From NCBI GenBank assembly GCA_030765135.1, contig JAVCDC010000008.1, forward strand, positions 1 through 43,111: a stretch of 43,111 nucleotides of DNA, read 5' to 3'. Positions 24,507 through 31,630 of this stretch are shown one piece after another (the first letter of the stretch is position 1; each line of letters opens with the position of its first letter). The notes under the pieces are model-generated. The model was not told the origin of the DNA. It saw only the letters and a list, made by a program, of their open reading frames with translations, and did no database searches. The position numbers were made by a program, and so were the translations under genes. This stretch comes from Candidatus Tritonobacter lacicola. Lineage in GTDB: Bacteria; Auribacterota; Tritonobacteria; Tritonobacterales; Tritonobacteraceae.

Positions 24507-27020
24507 TCATTCTGGTTTGATATTTTTAAGGTTGGGGGCCCTGAAGTCGCACTCCGGGTACCTGCTGCACCCGTAGAAATACCGCCTCTTCTTCGACCTC
24601 TTTTTGACGAGCATGCCGCCGCAGCCCTCCCTGGGACAGGGAACGTTAGTGGGAACGGGCATGGTCGTCTTGCACGACGGGTAGTTCGAGCAAGCGATGA
24701 ACTTGCCGAAGCGGCCCCTCTTCTCCACCATCTCGGCGCCGCACTTGGGGCAGGTCAGGCCCGTCGGCTTCGGCTCGACGACGATAAACTTCCCGTCCTC
24801 GTCCATTTCGACGTCCAGGGTATACTTGCACTCCGGGAACCCGCTGCACCCCAGAAAGGGCCCCAGGCCCGAGTTCTTCAGGACCATCGGCTTTCCGCAT
24901 TTATCGCAGGCCCGGTCGATCTTTATCTCGTCCAGCAGGATAATCTCGCCGTCCTTTCCGTACACGAAATCCCTTGTCGCCTTGCACTGCGGGTGGGCCT
25001 CGCAGGCGAGGTACTGCTTCCTCCCGCCCCCCCGCACGACCATCTGCCTGCCGCACTCCGTGCACTTTACGTCGGTCGTCACCTTCATGTTTTCCGCTGC
25101 CTCGTCGAGGGCCTTTTTGAAGCCCTCGTAAAAATCGCTGATTGCGGAGAGCCACTCCTTTCTCCCGCCTTCGACGTCGTCGAGGAACTCCTCCATCTCC
25201 GCCGTGAAGGCGACGTCCATGACCTTTGGGAAAGAGCCTATGAGAAGTTCTATCACCTTCCTTCCCAGCGGAGACGGAACAAAGCGCCCCGTTTCCTTCA
25301 CCGCATATTCCCTCGCCTGTATCTTGCCAATGATCGAGGCGTACGTGCTCGGCCTTCCTATTCCCTGCTTTTCGAGCTCCCGTATCAGCGAGGCCTCGGT
25401 GTATCTCGGCGGGGGCTTCGTGAAGTGCTGCTGTCCCTCCACGCCCACCGGATCGAGCCGCCCACCCTCACTCACCGGGGGAAGCTCTATCTCCTCATCG
25501 TCCTTCTTTTCCTTCACCTCGGTGTAAACCTTGAGAAAACCGTCGAAGACCGGCGTGCTGCCGCTGGCGCGAAGGGTGAACCGCCCCGCCCCGACGATGA
25601 CGGAGGTATGGGCAAAAACGGCGTCCGCCATCTGGCTTGCCAAGAATCGCCCCCATATAAGCGAATAGAGCTTCATCTGGTCCGGCGACAGGAAGGCCGA
25701 TATCTCCGCGGGAGGACAGCCCATATGCGTCGGCCTGATGGCCTCGTGCGCCTCCTGCGCCCTTTTTGGGCTCTTGAAGAATCTCGCCTTTTCCGGGAGG
25801 TAGGAATCGCCGTACTCCGATTTTATATACGTCCTCACGGCTCCGAGCGCGTCGGCGGCGATCCTGGTCGAGTCGGTCCGCATGTACGTGATGAGCCCCG
25901 CCCGCTCGCCTCTCCCCAGGTCGATGCCCTCGTAGAGCTGCTGAGCGATCACCATCGTCTTTTTTGCGGTGAAGTACAGGCGGCGGGCCGCATCCTGCTG
26001 GAGAGTGCTCGTCCTGAAGGGCGGATATGGCCGCCGGACCTTCCTCTCCTTCTTGACCTCGGCGACGGCAAACTCCTGTCCCTCGAGCTCCGCCTTCAAG
26101 CTCGCCGCTTCCTCCGCACATTTGATCTCGGCCTTCTCGCCGTCTATCCTGGTGAGCCTTGCGGTGAACTCCTCCCTTTCCGCCGTAGCCAGCCGCGCGT
26201 GCATCGTCCAGTACTCCTCCTGGACAAAAGCATCGATCTCATTTTCGCGATCGCATATCAGGCGGAGGGCGACGGACTGGACCCGGCCCGCGCTTAAGCC
26301 GTATTTGAGATTCTTCCACAGGAGCGGGCTTATCTTGTAGCCCACGAGCCTGTCCAGGATTCTCCGTGCCTGCTGGGCTTCAACCTTTCGCATGTCTATC
26401 CGCCCCGGATTCTTTATCCCCTCGGCAACCGCTTTCCTGTTTATCTCGTTCAAAAGGACCCTGAATATCCGGTCCTGATCGCTGTCGAGCTTCGAGGCGA
26501 CATGGTAGGCGATGGCCTCCCCCTCCCTGTCGGGATCGAGGGCGAGGTATATCGTTTCGGCGTGTTTCGCGGCCTTCTTGATCTCGTCGAGGACTTTCTT
26601 CTTTCCCTTTATGACGATGTAATTGGGCTCGAACCCGTTCTCTATATCGATCCCGAGCTTTGATTTCGGCAGGTCGATTATATGGCCAACGGTGGCCCTG
26701 ACGGTGAAGTCCGGCCCGAGGTAGCGGGAGATGGTGCGCGCCTTTGTCGGCGACTCGACGATAAAGAGCGACCCCTTCCTGGGGCGCTCCGTCTTCCGGG
26801 CTTTCTTCTTCCTGCCGCTCTTCTTCACCCCGCCCTTCTCCTTCGCGGGGGGGGCCGGCCTCTCCATCCCCTCGTGCGCTTCAGTCAGGCCCGTACGGTA
26901 TATTCCCCCTCCGCAGACGGGGCAGCGCCCCCTCGTCGCGGGCCTGCCGGAGGCCGAGAACACCGGACTCGGGTCTTCAATCAGCCGCTTGCTCTTGCAC
27001 TTAAGGCAGTAACCTTCCAT
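24507..27020 (-). CDS. topA: DNA topoisomerase I with extra N-terminal zinc ribbon
   Basis: TopA relaxes negative supercoils by cutting one strand. The 837-residue protein has a normal core: Toprim SLFIVESPTKARTISRY (about residue 84), acidic DPDREG (D162, D164), and the nucleophile Y379 in GLITYMRTDSTRI. The C-terminus holds four Topo C4 zinc ribbons (CTECGRQM, CDKCGKPM, CPKCGAEM and CPREGCGG, each closed by a C-x5-C pair such as CSGFPEC). Unusual is the N-terminus: residues 1-45 form a separate zinc ribbon (C5/C8, C33/C36, with GRPATRGRCPVCG) resembling DUF5679, joined by a very basic linker (about 60-82). The ATG at 27018-27020 gives this fused form with no internal break. Confidence 0.96.
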   Translation of the reverse strand: MEGYCLKCKSKRLIEDPSPVFSASGRPATRGRCPVCGGGIYRTGLTEAHEGMERPAPPAKEKGGVKKSGRKKKARKTERPRKGSLFIVESPTKARTISRYLGPDFTVRATVGHIIDLPKSKLGIDIENGFEPNYIVIKGKKKVLDEIKKAAKHAETIYLALDPDREGEAIAYHVASKLDSDQDRIFRVLLNEINRKAVAEGIKNPGRIDMRKVEAQQARRILDRLVGYKISPLLWKNLKYGLSAGRVQSVALRLICDRENEIDAFVQEEYWTMHARLATAEREEFTARLTRIDGEKAEIKCAEEAASLKAELEGQEFAVAEVKKERKVRRPYPPFRTSTLQQDAARRLYFTAKKTMVIAQQLYEGIDLGRGERAGLITYMRTDSTRIAADALGAVRTYIKSEYGDSYLPEKARFFKSPKRAQEAHEAIRPTHMGCPPAEISAFLSPDQMKLYSLIWGRFLASQMADAVFAHTSVIVGAGRFTLRASGSTPVFDGFLKVYTEVKEKKDDEEIELPPVSEGGRLDPVGVEGQQHFTKPPPRYTEASLIRELEKQGIGRPSTYASIIGKIQAREYAVKETGRFVPSPLGRKVIELLIGSFPKVMDVAFTAEMEEFLDDVEGGRKEWLSAISDFYEGFKKALDEAAENMKVTTDVKCTECGRQMVVRGGGRKQYLACEAHPQCKATRDFVYGKDGEIILLDEIKIDRACDKCGKPMVLKNSGLGPFLGCSGFPECKYTLDVEMDEDGKFIVVEPKPTGLTCPKCGAEMVEKRGRFGKFIACSNYPSCKTTMPVPTNVPCPREGCGGMLVKKRSKKRRYFYGCSRYPECDFRAPNLKNIKPE

Positions 27021-27196
27021 AATAAATTAGCTCGCTTCGTTCGCAGATTAATGCAATTGCGCCATAGTAAATAGATGATCTCCAAAAAATTGGATGCTAC
27101 GATAAATGATTCAAGCTCTTTGTTCAATCTAATTTTCCGGACCTAATTTTCTGGACCGGGATTTTGCTTCCAAGGCCGTATCTTCGACAATAATTA

Positions 27197-27270
27197 GTTC
27201 CGGCAAAGCCGGAACACACATAAATCAGTGAACGCCTGCCCGTCCAGCGGGCAGGCGTTCACTGATTTAT
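27197..27270. terminator. Double hairpin after dprA
   Basis: Two hairpins lie directly after the dprA stop on the minus strand. The first has 23-bp perfect arms (27220-27242 and 27248-27270) with a 5-bp loop; the second is GTTCCGGC/GCCGGAAC (27197-27215) with a 3-bp loop. The position fits transcription termination between dprA and topA, but no U-tract follows, so an mRNA-stabilising or mobile-repeat role is equally possible. Confidence 0.5.
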
Positions 27271-27271
27271 T

Positions 27272-28354
27272 CTAGATGCTCCTGCTGAATTTCTTGCCCG
27301 GGAGCTGCCGCACGAGCTTCTTGAGCTCCAGGGAAAGGAGGGCGGCGCTCACCTCGCCAGGCGCGAGGCCGCTCCCCGCAATGATCTTATCTATCGGCGT
27401 CTCTTCATTCCCGAGCAGGTTATAAACAGTTTCCTCGTTCCGCGACAACCGCGGACGCGGCGCGTCTGGAGCCGGGGTGCCGGGACATATACCAAACTCC
27501 TCCATGATATCCTCAATTCCGGCCACCATCCTAGCGCCGTCCTTTATGAGGTCGAGCGTCCCCCTCGATGAGTACGCGTCGATTCTTCCCGGGACTGCGA
27601 AGACGGTCCTGCCCTGCTCCGCCGCGAAGTCGGCGGTTATCAGCGCGCCGCTCTTCTTCGCAGCCTCGACCACGATAACGCCCCGGCTCAGGCCGCTTAT
27701 TGTCCTGTTCCGCATCGGGAAGTTCATCCTGTCCGGGATTGTGTTCATTGGGAACTCCGAGACAACCGCCCCGCTCTCCTCTATCTCCCGGGCAAGACCG
27801 TCGTTCTCGGGAGGATAGATAACATTCACGCCGCTCCCAAGAACGGCGATCGTCCTTCCCCCTCCCCTCAACGCCCCCCTGTGTGCCGAGGTGTCTATCC
27901 CCCGCGCCATCCCGCTCACGACCGTCACACCACGCGCCGACAGGTCCCTTCCCAGCCTGAACGCGCAATCGATGCCGTACCGGCTGGCCCTGCGTGATCC
28001 CACCACGGCGATGGCGAAGCCGTCCTCCGGAAGGATAGAACCCTTTACATAGAGAATGGGCGGGGGATCGTATATCTCCTTGAGGAGGACGGGATAAGAG
28101 GCGTCGAGAATGGTGATAATTTTCACAGCCTCCCTCTTTATTAAATTGATCTCGGCCTGGAGGTCTATCTCTCTGTCCCAGCCGGCTATCCTCGCCGCGA
28201 GCTCCCGCCCTATCCCCCGGACTTTACCCAGCGCAGACACGTGGGCCCCGAGGGCTTCGCTTGGCGAGCCGAAGGACTCGATGATCCGCCCGATTTTTAC
28301 CGGACCGAGCCCATCGACCATGTTTAATACGATCAGTGCTTCTGTATCAGTCAA
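27272..28354 (-). CDS. dprA: DNA-processing protein DprA (Smf)
   Basis: DprA loads RecA on incoming single-stranded DNA during natural transformation. The 360-residue protein has an N-terminal SAM/HhH-like part (LVLNMVDGLGPVKIGRI in outline), then the Rossmann-like DprA core: VVGSRRASRYGID, VSGMARGIDTSAHRGAL, GRTIAVLGSGVNVIYP, SEFPMNTIPDRMNFPMRNR and SGALITADFAAEQGR. It ends in a winged-helix-like domain (NEETPIDKIIAGSGLAPGEV). The start is a TTG at 28352-28354 overlapping the ArsR-like stop as TTGA, with AGAAGG eight bases upstream. The next ATG would cut into the N-terminal domain. Confidence 0.94.
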   Translation of the reverse strand: MTDTEALIVLNMVDGLGPVKIGRIIESFGSPSEALGAHVSALGKVRGIGRELAARIAGWDREIDLQAEINLIKREAVKIITILDASYPVLLKEIYDPPPILYVKGSILPEDGFAIAVVGSRRASRYGIDCAFRLGRDLSARGVTVVSGMARGIDTSAHRGALRGGGRTIAVLGSGVNVIYPPENDGLAREIEESGAVVSEFPMNTIPDRMNFPMRNRTISGLSRGVIVVEAAKKSGALITADFAAEQGRTVFAVPGRIDAYSSRGTLDLIKDGARMVAGIEDIMEEFGICPGTPAPDAPRPRLSRNEETVYNLLGNEETPIDKIIAGSGLAPGEVSAALLSLELKKLVRQLPGKKFSRSI

Positions 28355-28638
28355 TCGTCAAACCTTCTATTACAGGAATGCACCAGATCAACAAGTTTCT
28401 CAATTATCCGCGGGGGTTTCGGATTTATGCGGTAGATATTATAGAATCCCTCCTGCCTGCTTTTGAGGTACCCTGATTTTTCAAGCTTGATAAGGTGCTT
28501 GGAGGTGCTGCGTAAAGAAAGGCCTATCCTACCGGCAATATCCCCCACGCTAAGCCTCCTGTCCGGGAATAGCAGCTTAATGATATCAATCCTGCGGGAG
28601 GAAGCCATTCCCTTAAAAATGTCCTCGAGCTCTTTCAT
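28351..28638 (-). CDS. ArsR-like winged-helix regulator
   Basis: A 95-residue winged-helix transcription regulator. It shows MASSRRIDIIKLLFPDRRLS (helix 1 and 2), the recognition-helix region DIAGRIGLSLRSTSKHLIKL, and the wing GYLKSRQEGFYNIYRINPK, as in small ArsR-type repressors. There are no metal-binding cysteine clusters (only one cysteine, near the C-terminus), so a metal sensor is unlikely. It overlaps dprA by 4 bp and probably controls this operon, or genes outside it. The signal it senses is unknown. Confidence 0.85.
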   Translation of the reverse strand: MKELEDIFKGMASSRRIDIIKLLFPDRRLSVGDIAGRIGLSLRSTSKHLIKLEKSGYLKSRQEGFYNIYRINPKPPRIIEKLVDLVHSCNRRFDD

Positions 28639-28991
28639 TCAGTGACCGAGCGATAGTAAATATCAAATAAATTTTAGCTGCAATGAAATGTTAATACAAA
28701 AATAAAGGGGAGGCAATAATTATTCGCACATTCGCGCGAAAGGGCACATGTATATTTCCAGTTTTTAAAGGGAGTCCATGGGCTGCTTATGTGACCTGAT
28801 ACACTCCGTTAACAATCGGATCGTTCTATAACCCTGCGCATCAAACCTCGGCCGCGCTTCGCGCGATTCCTTCATCATCGGGAAGCGTCGTTTTTTCTTA
28901 AGAAAGATTGAATAATTCAGGGCGGTGTGCCGTCTAATTAGTTGAGAACTTTTTAGTGAATGCAGACAGGATTATGGAAAGGAGGCATGAG
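28639..28991. promoter_or_regulatory. Divergent intergenic region between the ArsR-like gene and the His-rich protein gene
   Basis: This 353-bp gap separates genes on opposite strands and should contain both promoters. It is AT-rich at its left side and carries a small CGCG hairpin near 28850. I do not find a clear -35/-10 pair or a riboswitch. A strong AAAGGAGG lies at its right end, just before the next ATG. Confidence 0.4.
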
Positions 28992-29336
28992 ATGAAGAAG
29001 GTTACAAGCGCTTTGGGGATGTCCTTTGTTCTGGCCTTGCTGGCAGGACCGGTCATTCAATCAGATGCCACAGCCGGAGGTTCGCACCACGGCCACCACG
29101 GCCACCACGGCCAGCACGGCCAGCATGGGCAGCAGTGCTACTCGAAATGCCCGCGGCAACCCGCCTGCGGCGGTTACAGGTATCCGTGGTACCGCCAGCC
29201 TAACGTCTGTTACCAGCCGTTCCCCGGCCACCCGGTGATTTGCAAGCCGGTGGCGCCGCGCAGGCCCTGGAGACGGCCGCACTGGGGGGCCTTTTCCTTC
29301 TGGACCCCTGGCTGGGGCTTCGGCGGATGCTTCTGA
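28992..29336 (+). CDS. Small secreted His-rich protein
   Basis: A 114-residue protein of unknown function. I start at the ATG 28992 because an AGGAGG lies seven bases before it; longer frames begin 36 bp earlier without a site. Residues 1-28 are a signal peptide (MKKVTSALGMSFVLALLAGP). Residues 31-47 are a His/Gly/Gln repeat (SHHGHHGHHGQHGQHGQ) made by a 9-bp DNA tandem repeat (GGCCACCAC) around 29085-29130. The rest is rich in Pro, Tyr, Trp and Arg with six cysteines (CYSKCPRQPACGG and others). It suggests a periplasmic metal-binding or surface peptide; this is inferred only from composition. Confidence 0.72.
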   Translation: MKKVTSALGMSFVLALLAGPVIQSDATAGGSHHGHHGHHGQHGQHGQQCYSKCPRQPACGGYRYPWYRQPNVCYQPFPGHPVICKPVAPRRPWRRPHWGAFSFWTPGWGFGGCF

Positions 29337-29394
29337 AGACGGCATGAGAAGAGACAATGCATCGGAAAATATTTAACCGAGAGAGGAGGAGAAA

Positions 29395-29676
29395 ATGAGA
29401 ACGCTCATCGCACTGGCGTGTATAACGGCCATTGTGGCCGTCCCCGCCGCTCTCATCGCGCAGGAAAACAAGAACATCAACACGATGACGAAGGCGGAGC
29501 TCATGGCCCTGAAATGCGGACTTGGAGAGGTGAAGGCTCAGAGAGTCATCGAGGAACGCGAGAAGGGCCAGTTCTCCGCCTTCGCCGATTTTCAGGCGAG
29601 GGTCAAGGGCGTAGGGTCCAAGACCGTGGAGAAGCTGAAAGAGAAGGGGGTTATCTGCGAGCCCGCAGTAGAGTAG
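29395..29676 (+). CDS. ComEA-like secreted helix-hairpin-helix protein
   Basis: A 93-residue protein with a signal peptide (residues 1-22, LIALACITAIVAVPAALIA) and two tandem helix-hairpin-helix motifs: NINTMTKAELMALKCGLGEV and DFQARVKGVGSKTVEKLKEK. This is the ComEA layout, a DNA-binding protein of the uptake machinery or a related periplasmic protein. It has a single HhH pair and no membrane anchor beyond the leader. A GGAGGAG ribosome site precedes the ATG. dprA lies about 1 kb away on the other strand, so a link to DNA uptake is possible but not shown; many ComEA-like proteins have other roles. Confidence 0.85.
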   Translation: MRTLIALACITAIVAVPAALIAQENKNINTMTKAELMALKCGLGEVKAQRVIEEREKGQFSAFADFQARVKGVGSKTVEKLKEKGVICEPAVE

Positions 29677-29830
29677 AATTTCGGCTTAACACGGATGCCA
29701 TTCAAGGACTATAATTCCAGCGCGGGGCCCTGCTCCCCGGGGCAAGGCCCCGCGCCGGGCGCCGAACGCCGCCATTTCGGGAGTCGAATCCTTACATGCA
29801 CGGACCTGTTAAATACACCAGCCAGGAACG

Positions 29831-30412
29831 ATGAGCGCCAGCGACCGCGAACTGATAGAGGCCTGCAGGGAGGGGCGGGATGCGCCATTCGAAGAGCTCG
29901 TCGACAGGTACAAGATGAAAGCATACTCTCTCGCGTATTTCCTCGTCGGAAATGCCGCCGACGCTCTCGACATATCGCAGGAGGCCTTCATAAAAATTTA
30001 CAGGAACCTCCACCGTTTCCGGGGGAAGTCCGGCTTCGGCACGTGGCTTCACAGGATAACCTACAACCTGTGCATGGACTTTCTGCGCTTGCGGAAACGG
30101 AGGGCCTCTCTTTCATACCGGGACGAGATCGGGAAACCAGGAGAAGAACCGGCAATAGAATCCAGCGGGAAATCAAACCCCCTGAAAGGCCTTGTAAAAA
30201 AGGAGACGCGGGAGATGGTCCGGGGCGCCATTGACAGGCTGCCGGCCAAGCTGAAATCAGTGCTCGTCCTCAGGGAGATCGAGGACCTCTCTTACGGTGA
30301 GATTGCAGGGATCGTCGGTTGCTCGACGGGAACGGTGATGTCGCGGCTCCATCATGCCCGGAAGAGGCTCGGAAAAATTTTAAAAACCGTGGTGAAAGGA
30401 CAGCACCTATGA
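29831..30412 (+). CDS. ECF (sigma-70 family) RNA polymerase sigma factor
   Basis: A 193-residue extracytoplasmic-function sigma factor. Region 2 is FEELVDRYKMKAYSLAYFLV followed by DALDISQEAFIKIYRN and FRGKSGFGTWLHRITYN. Region 4 is REMVRGAIDRLPAKLKSVLV followed by DLSYGEIAGIVGCSTGTVMS, ending in RLHHARKRLGK. There is no region 1 or 3, as expected. The stop overlaps the start of the anti-sigma gene by 4 bp, so the two are made in step. The regulon is not visible. Alternative starts near the N-terminus are not family-like. Confidence 0.95.
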   Translation: MSASDRELIEACREGRDAPFEELVDRYKMKAYSLAYFLVGNAADALDISQEAFIKIYRNLHRFRGKSGFGTWLHRITYNLCMDFLRLRKRRASLSYRDEIGKPGEEPAIESSGKSNPLKGLVKKETREMVRGAIDRLPAKLKSVLVLREIEDLSYGEIAGIVGCSTGTVMSRLHHARKRLGKILKTVVKGQHL

Positions 30413-30960
30413 AATGCACAAGAGCTTTGAGACGTATTCAAGCCTATTTCGACGGTGAACTCCCGCCCGGTGAAAGCACGGCGCTGGAGGAGCACCTCAG
30501 AGGCTGCCCATCCTGCTCGGGCGAGCTGGAGCGCCTGCGCGACCTCTCCTCTCTCGTCAAGGGCCTCAGGGCGCCTTCCGTAAACCCCGAACTATGGGAT
30601 AATTATTCCGCCGGGGTACTGCGAAAAGCCAGGGCGGCGCCCGGGAGGAGAATCCCGGTCAGGGAGAGAGCCGGATCCCTACGTCTCCTCCATCCACGCC
30701 TGGCGTACGCGGCGGCCGCGATCTTTCTCGTTTTTATCGTGGCAATGATGTATCATTTCAACGTGGTGCGCAGGCCGGCCGCCGGGGACGCGGCGCCTCT
30801 CACGGCTCAGCAGCGGCCGATTGTCGAACGGTTCGAGGCGGGAGATCTCGCCTCCTCCGTCATGGCTTTCGCGCCGGAGAACGACCCGGTAGCAATTGTG
30901 TGGGTTTTCGGGTGCCGGATAGAGAACGGACAAGATAGCGGGGAAGGTACTATCCTATGA
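30409..30960 (+). CDS. Anti-sigma factor with zinc-finger (ZAS/zf-HC2) domain
   Basis: The start I choose is the ATG 30409-30411, which overlaps the sigma factor stop as ATGA; an earlier open frame lies inside that gene. The 183-residue protein has C3 near the N-terminus, then the ZAS motif H29-x3-C33-x2-C36 (LEEHLRGCPSCSGEL), which binds the sigma factor in the cytoplasm. One membrane segment follows at about residues 98-116 (AYAAAAIFLVFIVAMMYHF), leaving an extracytoplasmic tail of ~65 residues that could receive the signal. This is the usual layout of a membrane-bound anti-sigma factor. Confidence 0.93.
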   Translation: MKCTRALRRIQAYFDGELPPGESTALEEHLRGCPSCSGELERLRDLSSLVKGLRAPSVNPELWDNYSAGVLRKARAAPGRRIPVRERAGSLRLLHPRLAYAAAAIFLVFIVAMMYHFNVVRRPAAGDAAPLTAQQRPIVERFEAGDLASSVMAFAPENDPVAIVWVFGCRIENGQDSGEGTIL

Positions 30961-31421
30961 CAAAGATGGAAAAGGGATTTTGCTTTATCGTGTTCCTGCT
31001 GGCGGCGGCGCTTTCATTCAATTATTCCAGCGCTTACGGGCAGAAAGCGGTCAGTGTTCGGGTTCGCCTTATACTCGCATCGAACGAGCCCGGCTTTTCC
31101 GGCGCGTCCCCCGAGCTCAATGATATCGCGGGAAATCTCGGATCCCTTTTCAAGTACAAAGGCTACAAGCTCCTCAAATCGTCCACGAGGTCGGTCTCTC
31201 CCGGCAAGCCCGCAACCATGAGCCTTCCGTACGGAACGAAGCTGGAGATATCATCCGCCGGCGGCGGAAAGAACGGGAGATCCCTCTCCGTCCGCTGGCT
31301 CCAGACGCAGCGGGGCGAGATCGTCAGCACGCAGGTGCGCCTCCGGGGCCGGAACCCGGTACTCATAGGGGGTCCCTCCGTGAAGGACGGCGTCCTCATT
31401 ATCGCCCTCTCTTTGAGATAA
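30957..31421 (+). CDS. Secreted protein of unknown function, third gene of the ECF operon
   Basis: A 154-residue protein with a signal peptide (FCFIVFLLAAALSFNYSSAYG, residues 7-28) and no recognised domain. The mature part is beta-rich in appearance (VSVRVRLILASNEPGFSGAS; LSVRWLQTQRGEIVSTQ). Its start overlaps the anti-sigma stop by 4 bp, so it is co-translated with the sigma/anti-sigma pair. Such third genes often encode a periplasmic sensor or a target of the regulon. Which applies here is not shown. Confidence 0.82.
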   Translation: MTKMEKGFCFIVFLLAAALSFNYSSAYGQKAVSVRVRLILASNEPGFSGASPELNDIAGNLGSLFKYKGYKLLKSSTRSVSPGKPATMSLPYGTKLEISSAGGGKNGRSLSVRWLQTQRGEIVSTQVRLRGRNPVLIGGPSVKDGVLIIALSLR

Positions 31422-31495
31422 ACCGATCAACGAACCATAGATAAAGAGGAGATCCTCCTGGGCACGTCTATTTCCAACTTCATAAGGAGGAATAA

Positions 31496-31622
31496 ATGAA
31501 AGTCACAGCCTTTAACGGCAGTCCCCGCGGGGACGGCAACACCGCCTTGCTCGTCAACCACGTCTTCAGCGAGCTCGAGAAAGAGGATATCGATACCGAG
31601 CTCGTCCAGCTCGCCGGAAAGA
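31496..31622 (+). pseudogene. Truncated NADPH-dependent FMN reductase (flavodoxin-like) N-terminus
   Basis: A strong AAGGAGG and ATG begin a typical iron-sulfur-flavoprotein/NADPH-dependent FMN reductase N-terminus: MKVTAFNGSPRGDGNTALLV, the phosphate loop GSPR-x-GNT, then ELEKEDIDTELVQLAGK. After about residue 42 the family similarity stops and the reading frame passes into the reverse strand of the SGNH hydrolase gene, with a drop in GC. The normal protein is 180-200 residues with a cysteine-rich segment right after this point (LAGK-x-CGC-type), which is missing. The gene was cut by insertion or deletion at about 31623. The remaining open frame to 31768 is not meaningful. Confidence 0.8.
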
Positions 31623-31630
31623 GCACAAAC

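Noticed and set aside
24390-26297. 635-residue open frame on the plus strand
   Set aside because: It lies wholly opposite topA, whose protein matches a known family throughout. The antisense translation has no family pattern and reflects high GC.
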